Assembly: GCF_016056295.1 (NCBI RefSeq)
Contig: NZ_JAECZB010000049.1
Span: forward strand, 1 to 64,000
From: Atlanticothrix silvestris CENA357
Lineage (GTDB): Bacteria > Cyanobacteriota > Cyanobacteriia > Cyanobacteriales > Nostocaceae
Direction: 5' to 3'
Length of the DNA: 64,000 nucleotides
The translations under genes and the position numbers were made by a program. Position 1 is the stretch's first letter. Each line of letters opens with the position of its first letter. The notes below the pieces were generated by a model. That model saw only the letters and a program-made list of their open reading frames with translations. It ran no database searches and was not told where the DNA came from. Positions 37,023 to 44,439 of this stretch are shown piece after piece.

Positions 37023-37751
37023 TTAACATTCAGTTACCGATGGCTGAGGCTGTTTTTGAGAATAAACTTCCTGCACGCGTTCTAGTTCCAAATCAGTCAG
37101 ATAATCTACAGTCCAGTTACAGCAGCGCTGAAGCATGTGAAATGGGTAAGTATTCGCCACACCCACAACTTGCATCTGCGCTTGTTTCGCCGCTTGGATA
37201 CCAGCTGGTGTATCTTCTATTGCTAGGCATTCTTGTGATTGCAGATTTAATTCGGGGTATTTTTGTTTAAGGCGTGAGACTGCTAATAAATAACCATCGG
37301 GTTTGGGTTTACTGGTAGTGATATCGTCACCTGCTACGATAACTTTAAAATGTTCAGCCAGCTTGGCGCGGTGGAGTACTAGTTCTATTTCTTGGCGAAT
37401 CGCACCACTAACTAAACCGAGTTTCAGGTTTCGCGATCGCACCTGATATATTAAATCTTCTACACCTGGATACAAAGGCAGTTTTTCTAATTTCTCTATT
37501 TCCAGCACATAAGCTTGTGCCTTCCGGTGCAGCAACTGAGTTAAATATTCCTCAGTACCTACTCTACCGCGATTAGCGAGCAGTTCTTGAAAACAAGCGC
37601 GATCGCTACGTCCCAAAGAAGCTTGACGCTCACTTACTTTTTGGGGTTGGAGATTTTCTTGAACGAGAATTTCATCTATCAGTTGTAGGTGGATGGACTC
37701 ATCGTTAATGATTACACCATTGAAATCAAATAAAACTGCCTTTAAACTCAT
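37023..37751 (-). CDS. HAD superfamily hydrolase with DxN variant of motif I
   Basis: A 242-residue HAD protein of the CbbY/phosphoglucomutase-like group with a helical cap. Motif I is VLFDFNGVIIND: the nucleophile D9 is present, but the second Asp, normally the general acid/base, is Asn11. Motif II is LGLVSGAI, motif III has the Lys in TSKPKPDGY, and motif IV is CLAIEDTPAGIQAAKQAQM. So folding and substrate binding look normal while the reaction may be slowed or changed. The start overlaps the stop of the methyltransferase gene by 4 bases, so the two form an operon. The substrate is unknown. Confidence 0.9.
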   Translation of the reverse strand: MSLKAVLFDFNGVIINDESIHLQLIDEILVQENLQPQKVSERQASLGRSDRACFQELLANRGRVGTEEYLTQLLHRKAQAYVLEIEKLEKLPLYPGVEDLIYQVRSRNLKLGLVSGAIRQEIELVLHRAKLAEHFKVIVAGDDITTSKPKPDGYLLAVSRLKQKYPELNLQSQECLAIEDTPAGIQAAKQAQMQVVGVANTYPFHMLQRCCNWTVDYLTDLELERVQEVYSQKQPQPSVTEC

Positions 37752-38650
37752 GCCCTTATGCCAAAAACTGGAGATCCTAAGTCCTCCAAATCATTATTAT
37801 CTATTACTGGTATATATTGTCTGACTTTTGCTTGAGCAGCTGTATCTGTTGCAGAAATGGGTTTAACACCGCTAGTTATCTGATTGAGCCACCACACATC
37901 CTGAGTTCGCACTGCTTCAAACCCAGCTGCACCCATACTCGCGTCTAGGCTACCAGCAGCATACTCACGAATATATGGCTCCTCAAAAACATTATTGAGC
38001 CAATCTAACTGACGTAGAGCATTTTGATTACCATCTAAAACCAATACTTGTCCACCAGCTACCAGCAACCGGAAACTTTCCTGCAAAATTGCCTGAGATA
38101 CTACAGTTGGTGTTTCATGAAATAGCAAAGAAGCTGTTACTAAATCAAAAGAAGCGTCTTGATAGCTTGTTTTCTCTGCATTTCCGTGTCGCCAAAGAAT
38201 TTCTAAACCAGCAGTTCTGGCTTTATCTTCTGCTCTCACTAACATGTAAGGCGATAAGTCCAAACCAATGACTTCTGCTTTGGGGAAGGCTTGCTTTAGC
38301 ATCAAAGTTGTGGAACCTGTGCCACACCCTAAATCAAGTATGCGTCGCGGTTTAACTTTTACCGCATCAATCAAAGCTTGACGTACTACAGTTTCATTAG
38401 GTGGTAGAACATATTGGGTAATCGGATCATAGGAAACTGCTGCACCAGAGTTGAGATATCCGCCCTCAATTCCATGAAAGTTTTGGCTACTGTAGTAATA
38501 GGGAATTATGACATCATTTCGCCGGAAGCGATCGCTTTCTTTTTCCCAGTCGATGCTATCCGCATAACGTTGCAACTTCTCCTCGTCAATAAAAAAACGT
38601 ACTACAGGAGATAAAAAATTGTCCCAGATTGTATTTTGACGAATTGCCAT
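37748..38650 (-). CDS. Class I SAM-dependent methyltransferase
   Basis: A 300-residue methyltransferase. The AdoMet-binding motif I is ILDLGCGTGSTTLML (near residue 100), followed by VIGLDLSPYMLVRA with the ribose-binding Asp, and FDLVTASLLFHE as motif IV. An N-terminal segment of about 90 residues precedes the Rossmann domain and the C-terminal 40 residues are specific. The substrate is unknown; the pattern is that of small-molecule methylation. It is the first gene of an operon with the HAD gene, and a perfect BlaI-type palindrome lies 75 bases upstream. Confidence 0.9.
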   Translation of the reverse strand: MAIRQNTIWDNFLSPVVRFFIDEEKLQRYADSIDWEKESDRFRRNDVIIPYYYSSQNFHGIEGGYLNSGAAVSYDPITQYVLPPNETVVRQALIDAVKVKPRRILDLGCGTGSTTLMLKQAFPKAEVIGLDLSPYMLVRAEDKARTAGLEILWRHGNAEKTSYQDASFDLVTASLLFHETPTVVSQAILQESFRLLVAGGQVLVLDGNQNALRQLDWLNNVFEEPYIREYAAGSLDASMGAAGFEAVRTQDVWWLNQITSGVKPISATDTAAQAKVRQYIPVIDNNDLEDLGSPVFGIRA

Positions 38651-38724
38651 AAAATCAAACGCAGTCTTTTATTTACAAATTTTAAAGTATTGTTCGGCGA
38701 TCGCGTTGACACTCACAGCAATTA

Positions 38725-38744
38725 CATACTACAAATGTAGTATG
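38725..38744. promoter_or_regulatory. BlaI/MecI-type palindromic operator
   Basis: CATACTAC-AAAT-GTAGTATG is a perfect 8-4-8 palindrome. The core TACTACAAATGTAGTA is like operators of BlaI/MecI/CopY-family repressors. It lies in the divergent spacer, 75 bases before the methyltransferase start and about 185 before rtcB. No BlaI-like gene is in the window. Confidence 0.55.
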
Positions 38745-38928
38745 TAGTAAAAAACTAAGCTGATGCGCGTCTAAAGTATATAAACACTCTTGACGTTAAC
38801 TGTTGACGGTTAACAGTCATCAGTCATCAGTCATCAGGTAAATGTACAAATTAAATGCGTAACAGCTTAAGCCAACTCATAATGACAGTTATCCTTACCT
38901 AATCCACATTTTTGCAACAGAGAAAATT

Positions 38929-41082
38929 ATGCCTTACGAAAAACTAGAAATTACTACACCAACACCTGTTTTATCCTGGGCAAATCACCCTTTAGGCTCA
39001 GAAGAAACCAAGATGGCTAAGAATGTAGCATCACTACCTTTCGTGTTTAAACATGTAGCTTTGATGCCAGACGTTCACTTAGGAAAAGGTGCTTTAGTTG
39101 GTTCTGTAATTGCTACAAAAGAAGCAATCATACCCGCTGCTGTGGGTGTAGATATTGGCTGCTTTGTGGGAGATACTTTAGTTCCTTTAGTGGATGGAAA
39201 ATCTTATCGTATTCAAGACTTAGCAGCGCAGGGTAAAAAATTTATTGTCTATTCTTGCACCCCTACTGGGAAAATTGTCGCTGCTCAAGCAACCGCTAAG
39301 CTAACTAGACACAATACTTCACTCGTAAAAGTTATTTTAGATAACCGTGAGGAAATTATTTGTACTCCCGATCATCAATTTATGCTGCGGGATGGAACCT
39401 ATAAAGAAGCCGAGTTACTTCAAACAGGAACTTCTTTAATGCCCTTTTATGCCCAGACTGATAAAGATGGCTATACCTTGATTGCTCAGCCATACTCTGG
39501 TATGTGGCAAAAAGCACATTGGATTATAGCGAGATCAGGTTTACTCGGCAAAATACCTAAATTTGAAGGGCAAAGAACAGTTATTCATCATCGTAATTTC
39601 CAACAATCTGACAATTGTCCACAGAATCTTGAATTTATGGGTGATTGTGATCATTCTGCTTATCACCGTTCTTTAATAGATCGTAATCAACACTGGCAGT
39701 TTCCCGAATTTGAGAATAAAAGAGTTACTTCTCTTGCTCAAAAAGCACAAACTCCAGAAGGTTATCAATATCAATACTATGCAGAACGAGGAACTAGAAA
39801 TATTCTTCAATATATGCAGCAGCAACCAGAACATTTTAAAAATGCAGTTGCAGATAATGGTCTTCGGGGTAAGCAATATTTAATTGCATACAATCAAAGT
39901 GATAAAGGTAAAGCAAAGTCTAAAGAAATTGCCAATAGATACTACACCTGTGAAATTTGTGGAGCAGAAGTCAAAACTCCAATTGGGCTTCACAACCACT
40001 GCAAAAAAGAACATCAATGCAATCATCAAGTTGTAGCAGTGATTCCTCTAAATCATACTGAGGATGTTTACTGTCTCACAGTACCGGAGTACAGTAATTT
40101 TGCACTAAAAGCCGGAGTATTTGTACACAACTGCGGAATGTGCGCTATCAAAACGCCATTTACTGGTGAACAATTAGAAGGCAAGTTAAAGAAAATTCGC
40201 CTAGATATTGAAGCAGCAATTCCTACTGGATTCAACGAAAACAAAGATATTGAAAAATCTGCTGCCAATTGGCAACGCTGGCGTGATTTTCCAGATTTAC
40301 ATCCAGGTGTGCAAGATTTGCAAAGCAAAGCGATGAAACAAATGGGTTCTCTGGGTGGAGGAAATCACTTTATTGAGGTGTGCTTCGATACAGAGAACCA
40401 AGTATGGTTGATGTTGCATTCTGGTTCGCGCAACATTGGCAATAAATTGGCTCAGTGCCACATTCACACAGCCAAAGAATTAGCCAAGATGGCAGGTAAT
40501 TTATTACCTGATCCTGATTTATCTTATTTTGTGGCTGGTACGCCAGAATTTCGGGCATACTGGAACGATTTGCAATGGGCACAAGACTATGCACGTTTCA
40601 ACCGTGATGTGATGATGGCACGATTTAAGCACATCGTTGAAAAACATCTGGCTGGTGGTAAGGCGGTTAAACCTTTATTACAAGTCAATTGTCATCACAA
40701 CTACGCTGAAAAAGAAGTGCATTTTGATGAGGATGTGTACGTTACCCGTAAGGGTGCAGTTCGTGCCCAAAATGAAGACTATGGCATTATTCCCGGTTCA
40801 ATGGGAGCAAAATCCTTCATTGTTAAGGGTAAAGGTAATGCCCACAGCTTCTGTTCTTGTAGTCATGGTGCGGGACGTTTGTTGTCTCGAAATAAGGCGA
40901 AAAACGTTTACACACTTGATGATTTGATTGAACAAACACAGGGTGTAGAATGTCGCAAAGATACAGGTGTTTTAGATGAAATTCCTGGTGCTTATAAACC
41001 TATAGACCAAGTGATGGCAAATCAAGCAGATTTAGTCGAAGTTGTAGCCACACTTAAGCAAGTTGTTTGTGTTAAAGGTTAA
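38929..41082 (+). CDS. rtcB: RNA ligase RtcB interrupted by an intein
   Basis: A 717-residue precursor. Removal of residues 78-401 leaves a 393-residue RtcB, the GTP- and Mn2+-dependent RNA ligase that joins 3'-phosphate (or 2',3'-cyclic phosphate) and 5'-OH ends in tRNA and RNA repair. Extein motifs are MPDVHLGKGALVGSVI before the intein, then GMCAIKTPF, LGGGNHFIEV, HSGSRNIG, VNCHHNYA, GSMGAKSFIVKG and CSHGAGR with the guanylylated His. The intein lies just before the Cys of the conserved DIGCGM, a metal ligand, so the enzyme cannot work without splicing. ATG at 38929 is preceded by AGAGAAAATT. No RtcA or Archease gene is beside it. Confidence 0.95.
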   Translation: MPYEKLEITTPTPVLSWANHPLGSEETKMAKNVASLPFVFKHVALMPDVHLGKGALVGSVIATKEAIIPAAVGVDIGCFVGDTLVPLVDGKSYRIQDLAAQGKKFIVYSCTPTGKIVAAQATAKLTRHNTSLVKVILDNREEIICTPDHQFMLRDGTYKEAELLQTGTSLMPFYAQTDKDGYTLIAQPYSGMWQKAHWIIARSGLLGKIPKFEGQRTVIHHRNFQQSDNCPQNLEFMGDCDHSAYHRSLIDRNQHWQFPEFENKRVTSLAQKAQTPEGYQYQYYAERGTRNILQYMQQQPEHFKNAVADNGLRGKQYLIAYNQSDKGKAKSKEIANRYYTCEICGAEVKTPIGLHNHCKKEHQCNHQVVAVIPLNHTEDVYCLTVPEYSNFALKAGVFVHNCGMCAIKTPFTGEQLEGKLKKIRLDIEAAIPTGFNENKDIEKSAANWQRWRDFPDLHPGVQDLQSKAMKQMGSLGGGNHFIEVCFDTENQVWLMLHSGSRNIGNKLAQCHIHTAKELAKMAGNLLPDPDLSYFVAGTPEFRAYWNDLQWAQDYARFNRDVMMARFKHIVEKHLAGGKAVKPLLQVNCHHNYAEKEVHFDEDVYVTRKGAVRAQNEDYGIIPGSMGAKSFIVKGKGNAHSFCSCSHGAGRLLSRNKAKNVYTLDDLIEQTQGVECRKDTGVLDEIPGAYKPIDQVMANQADLVEVVATLKQVVCVKG
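39160..40131 (+). other. Intein in RtcB with HNH homing endonuclease
   Basis: A 324-residue in-frame intein. It starts with Cys78 in CFVGDTLVPLVDG (block A), has a block B with the TxxH motif in CTPDHQF, and ends with AGVFVHN followed by the +1 Cys402 (blocks F and G). All residues for normal splicing are there. The middle part has an HNH endonuclease-like VIHHRNFQQSDNCPQNLEFM and, later, a C2H2-like CEICGAEVKTPIGLHNHC. So the endonuclease may still be active. Confidence 0.93.
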
Positions 41083-41087
41083 TTTTT

Positions 41088-41117
41088 TAGGGTGGTAAGT
41101 TGCCACCCTATTTTTTT
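41088..41117. terminator. Terminator after rtcB, usable in both directions
   Basis: TAGGGTGG and CCACCCTA form a perfect 8-bp stem with a 7-base loop, flanked by A/T-runs on both sides. It would end rtcB and could also stop transcription from the minus strand. Confidence 0.88.
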
Positions 41118-41161
41118 ATAGAAAGTAAAAAGGTATCAGATCAAAATTTCGGGGTAGAGAT

Positions 41162-41341
41162 TTATTCAGGCTGCCACGACCAACCAAATGGGTTAGAAGA
41201 AGACTTCTCTCGAATAATATTACTCAAACAGGGAATATCACCGAGTTGCAAAATTCGGTCACGCATATACTCAAAAAAGCTAATACCTAACTTACGAGTA
41301 GTGGCAACAAGGGACATTTTTTGCGAATTCTGCATTCGCTC
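41162..41341 (-). pseudogene. C-terminal remnant of an IS transposase
   Basis: The minus strand encodes a fragment including SLVATTRKLGISFFEYMRDR and IPCLSNIIREK before a stop at 41162. This is like the C-terminal end of cyanobacterial transposases of the IS66-like type (ATARKLGxSFxEYxxDRI...IPxLxxLI). The catalytic part is missing; the fragment abuts the end of the marR gene. Confidence 0.6.
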
Positions 41342-41344
41342 GTG

Positions 41345-41857
41345 TTAAGTCAATTCACTGTAACGTTTACCCACTGGACAATTCAGACAGTTTGTTTCAT
41401 CACATAAGCGGCAGATAGTTAAGGCGCTATCCTTCGTTTTTGTCAGGGAAAATAAGATTTGGTTACTGATGCGGCACAAATGTAGGCGGTCTTTTGAAGA
41501 TAGAGAAGCGATCGCTTCCTCAAGTGCCAAGAGCCGCGCTTGATGGATCTTACTCACCAGAGCTTCCCCTTCTGGGGTCAATTTCAACTCCACAGCTCTG
41601 CGATCAACAGAGCAACGTTCACGGAGCATCAATCCTTGTTTCTCCAGTCGCTCTACAAGCCTCACTGCACCTGGATGCGACATTCCAAGAGCGCGGCGCA
41701 ATTGTTCAATCGGTATCCCAGGTGCATGTCTTACCAAGCAAAGAGCCTCGGCAGCCGGACCTGCATCATCGATCATTTGCTCCGCCGACTGGGCAACCGA
41801 ATCTGTCAAGGCAAGGGCTAAAGCCCCCACTAAATTCGCAAGGTTAGAGTTTTCCAT
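41345..41857 (-). CDS. MarR family transcriptional regulator
   Basis: A 170-residue winged-helix regulator. The DNA-binding part reads IPIEQLRRALGMSHPGAVRLVERLEKQG followed by the wing RERCSVDRRAVELKLT, typical of MarR. The dimerisation helices flank it. The C-terminus ends in CRLCDETNCLNCPVGKRY, four Cys with a CxxC-type spacing that may bind a metal or sense redox state; this is not part of ordinary MarR proteins. It is divergent from a GNAT acetyltransferase gene, with two identical palindromes in the spacer that are its likely operators. It is GC-richer than its surroundings. Confidence 0.92.
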   Translation of the reverse strand: MENSNLANLVGALALALTDSVAQSAEQMIDDAGPAAEALCLVRHAPGIPIEQLRRALGMSHPGAVRLVERLEKQGLMLRERCSVDRRAVELKLTPEGEALVSKIHQARLLALEEAIASLSSKDRLHLCRISNQILFSLTKTKDSALTICRLCDETNCLNCPVGKRYSELT

Positions 41858-41867
41858 AACTCAATTA

Positions 41868-41882
41868 TATGCGTCATGCATA
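41868..41882. promoter_or_regulatory. MarR operator 1
   Basis: TATGC-GTCAT-GCATA, a 5-5-5 inverted repeat, lies 11 bases upstream of the marR start codon. It is identical to the second site at 41912, which suggests autoregulation. Confidence 0.7.
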
Positions 41883-41911
41883 TTGACATCAAGCAAATCT
41901 GGTAGTTATTA

Positions 41912-41926
41912 TATGCGTCATGCATA
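41912..41926. promoter_or_regulatory. MarR operator 2
   Basis: An exact second copy of TATGC-GTCAT-GCATA, 44 bases from the first (centre to centre) and ending 14 bases before the GNAT start at 41941. Binding here would block the acetyltransferase gene. Confidence 0.7.
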
Positions 41927-41940
41927 CAATTAAGTTCTCC

Positions 41941-42411
41941 ATGATCCGACCTACAAAACCCGAAGATGCAGCGGCGCTGATTGCCGTAGCCAACACAATC
42001 GGTTTCGAGCCGAACGAACTCGAGGATCTCGGTAAAATGCTAGCTGACTACTTCGGTGGTAACACCGACAGCGATCCCTTCTGGATCACCGACTACGATG
42101 ACAAAGACGGACCGGTGGGAGTCGCCTACTGTGAGCCTGAACGGATGACCGATCAGACATGGAACCTACAATTGATCGCCATTCGTTCCGATCACCAAGG
42201 ACAAGGACGCGGTGGAAAATTGATGCGTTACGTTGAAGAAACTTTGAAGGCGCGTGGTGGACGAATGCTATTGGTGGAAACCTTAGCAAGCTTAGAGCGC
42301 ACACGGACGTTCTACGCGAAGTGCGGCTACGAGGAGGAGGCTTGCATCCGGGACTTCTACACGGCCGGCGCTGATAAGATTGTGTTTCGTAAAGTCTTGA
42401 ATGCGGACTAG
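41941..42411 (+). CDS. GNAT family N-acetyltransferase
   Basis: A 156-residue acetyltransferase. It shows the start MIRPTKPEDAAAL, the acetyl-CoA binding motif A in LIAIRSDHQGQGRGGKLMRY, and the end TRTFYAKCGYEEEACIRDFY. The substrate (a small amine or protein N-terminus) cannot be told. The frame also opens at 41920, but that ATG lies inside the second operator, so 41941 is preferred. The base composition is clearly GC-richer than the neighbours and codons such as GAG and GGC are more used, which suggests transfer from another bacterium together with the divergent marR gene. Confidence 0.92.
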   Translation: MIRPTKPEDAAALIAVANTIGFEPNELEDLGKMLADYFGGNTDSDPFWITDYDDKDGPVGVAYCEPERMTDQTWNLQLIAIRSDHQGQGRGGKLMRYVEETLKARGGRMLLVETLASLERTRTFYAKCGYEEEACIRDFYTAGADKIVFRKVLNAD

Positions 42412-42413
42412 AC

Positions 42414-42593
42414 TTAAAAAATATTTCGCTATTGATTGATGTTCAAGATTTAGAAGGGAAGGCGATCGCCAAGTTTGACATTTTCCAAGAAAAGCTCATG
42501 CACTTGATTATTGTCAGTGTTGATAGTACATCAACGCAGGAGCGTCACCCCGTTCGCGATAGCATCTCCGCAGGAGAAGGGGTTAAAGGGTAA
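42414..42593 (+). pseudogene. Truncated gene fragment, metal- or YtkA-like secreted protein family
   Basis: Right after the GNAT stop, in another frame, an open stretch reads KNISLLIDVQDLEGKAIAKF and then FQEKLMHLIIVSVD. I recall the EKLMHLIIVSxD pattern from a cyanobacterial family of small metal-linked proteins, where it continues with HLHP. Here it runs instead into repeat sequence and a stop. No start codon is present. The identification is from memory of the pattern only. Confidence 0.4.
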
Positions 42594-42653
42594 AGGATGA
42601 AGAAACAAACCCTTTACCCTTCTTCCCCATGCCCAATCCCCTATACCCCTAGT

Positions 42654-43670
42654 TCAAACTGACCTGGCCTCTAGTTTCAGATTGGAGTCCCAGGTATAAA
42701 GTCCGATTTGTTCAGGAACCCTAGAGAATCTTCCTGTCCGATGACCTCGTGATAACTCATTCAACACCTTGCTTTTGATCTCTCTAACTTCCTCAGCATC
42801 TAGTTCTCCATAAAGCCCAGCGATAATTTCAGCGACAGTAAAAATTTTCCTTGGATTTTGCTCAAAGAAAGACGAAAGGGCATCTATCAAAAACTGACCC
42901 TCAAATTCTTTCAGCATTGGAACTACATTTGTCTGCAAAGGTGCGATAGGTCTGTTCTTTTTGTGTTTGGCGGCTTGAGAATGACCATTATGAGTGCGAT
43001 TGGACTTGACTAGACTTAAATCCAGAGTGTAACAACCAGGCTCGTCAGGAATAGCTGACCAAGCATTCCTTTCCCTACCCTGCGTCAATGAGGATTGAAC
43101 TCTACCTTTGACTACTTTGAAGACAGGTTGTTCTAAGTCACCATAAAGCGATCGCACGATGAAATCAATATGACATACAGTACCCGAATGTTCTTCCAAT
43201 AGCTTTTTGATAGCTTCCATCCGAGATAGAGGATGATGCTGGGGTAACATCGGAATATCAATCCCCTTAATTGAGTTTTCTTTGCTCTCTAGGGATGTAT
43301 CTATAGCTGGAGATGTGGTCGATATTTGAGGCTTGTTGGTATCTTCAACCACAGTAGAAGAATGATCTATCTGCAAGTTATCTGAATTTCCAACTTCAGA
43401 CTGGATAGAGTTTACCGAGTCAATACCAGAGTGAGAAATGCTATCAGGCAGAGATAGTTGATGATTTATTTCAGCTGTTGACAACCTACCCTTAATATCT
43501 GAGTCAGAAGACCAGTTAGATAACAAAGCTTCTACATGGTTGAGATGCGATCGCGCCTGTGTATACAATTGTTCGTACTTTTCTACGAGGCCAGCATAGT
43601 GGTCTCGTAATTCCAACAATGGAGAGAAAAAGGCTTGAGGAGGAGGTTCTAATTGCAATTGATGATTCAT
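42654..43670 (-). CDS. Hypothetical protein with two HARE/winged-helix-like domains
   Basis: A 338-residue protein of unknown role. The first 60 residues form a helical segment (LRDHYAGLVEKYEQLYTQAR), then about 90 residues are Ser/Asp/Asn-rich and probably disordered. Two similar domains follow (about 145-215 and 255-330), each with the pattern of a winged-helix HARE-HTH unit: a first helix, then VxxIxxxLYGxLE, a KSRV-like helix with LxxG, and WSAIPDEPGCYTLD or FSRVPEQIGLYTWD. Such domains are thought to bind DNA. ATG at 43670 is preferred over an upstream TTG. It is ten bases downstream of a zinc-ribbon gene on the same strand, so the two form an operon. Confidence 0.75.
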   Translation of the reverse strand: MNHQLQLEPPPQAFFSPLLELRDHYAGLVEKYEQLYTQARSHLNHVEALLSNWSSDSDIKGRLSTAEINHQLSLPDSISHSGIDSVNSIQSEVGNSDNLQIDHSSTVVEDTNKPQISTTSPAIDTSLESKENSIKGIDIPMLPQHHPLSRMEAIKKLLEEHSGTVCHIDFIVRSLYGDLEQPVFKVVKGRVQSSLTQGRERNAWSAIPDEPGCYTLDLSLVKSNRTHNGHSQAAKHKKNRPIAPLQTNVVPMLKEFEGQFLIDALSSFFEQNPRKIFTVAEIIAGLYGELDAEEVREIKSKVLNELSRGHRTGRFSRVPEQIGLYTWDSNLKLEARSV

Positions 43671-43680
43671 AAACTTCAAA

Positions 43681-43926
43681 TTAACCTAAGTTGGTATCAC
43701 TGGTGTAAGTCATTGGTCTAGGTTTTGCTTTGCGAGATGACTGTTGGGGTTTTTTAGGCGGTTGGGGAGGTCGGCATCTTTCACAATATAATGGACGAGG
43801 CCCAAAGGTCTCACGTTTTGTAGTCTCATTACACTGCTTACAGACGAAGTGGAAAACACGAGTGTGAATTTCTCGTTTATGGGCTCTGACAGTATATTCT
43901 CTAACATCAATTAACTTACTAGCCAT
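43681..43926 (-). CDS. Small zinc-ribbon protein
   Basis: An 81-residue basic protein. [24 protein letters not shown] holds two CxxC knuckles, a zinc ribbon, and the C-terminal 30 residues are Pro/Lys/Arg-rich ([19 protein letters not shown]). It may bind nucleic acid. It begins the two-gene operon with the HARE-like protein. Confidence 0.75.
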   Translation of the reverse strand: MASKLIDVREYTVRAHKREIHTRVFHFVCKQCNETTKRETFGPRPLYCERCRPPQPPKKPQQSSRKAKPRPMTYTSDTNLG

Positions 43927-44439
43927 AGTCAAGAATGGTAAATCTTAATCCTATCAATATAGCTATTCAAGCAAATGAAAATAGATCAGTGTGTGTTTAG
44001 TTATAAGTTTTATTCAAATCAATAATTTGGCGCAAAGTATCAGACAAATATTTCCATGAGGATAATTGTAGGGGTAATTCCTTGGCTATTCTCTCGGCTC
44101 ATAGTTCATTATCAACATCTCTTTGTTATTTTCTCTATATCTCTGGGCTGTTAAATTCCAAAATATAGATATCAGTTTGTTCTGAATCATCTCTACAAAA
44201 ATTTATGACAAACTGGCTGTAATGTTCATGTTGTACTTTAAAATATTGATTTTTGCTCCTGAAGTTTGATCAAACCGCCTCCCAATTAATAGAAGACGGT
44301 TTGCATAGCTGATATAAATGCTCGATATCGCAGATAAAAAACAATCTTGGGGAAGGGTACAGGATAAAGGATGAAAAAATAAACCCCTTAACCTTTCCCC
44401 CTTTCCCTTTACCCTTCTTCCCAATACCCATACCCAACA
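43927..44439. other. Intergenic region, no gene recognised
   Basis: About 510 AT-rich bases between the zinc-ribbon gene promoter and the dnaK end. The right end (44340-44430) has low-complexity CCCTTTACC-type repeats. A frame of about 70 codons on the minus strand here reads through these repeats and was not called. Confidence 0.45.

Noticed and set aside
41100-41348. Plus-strand frame of 82 codons after rtcB
   Set aside because: It starts inside the terminator, and the opposite strand carries a recognisable transposase end.
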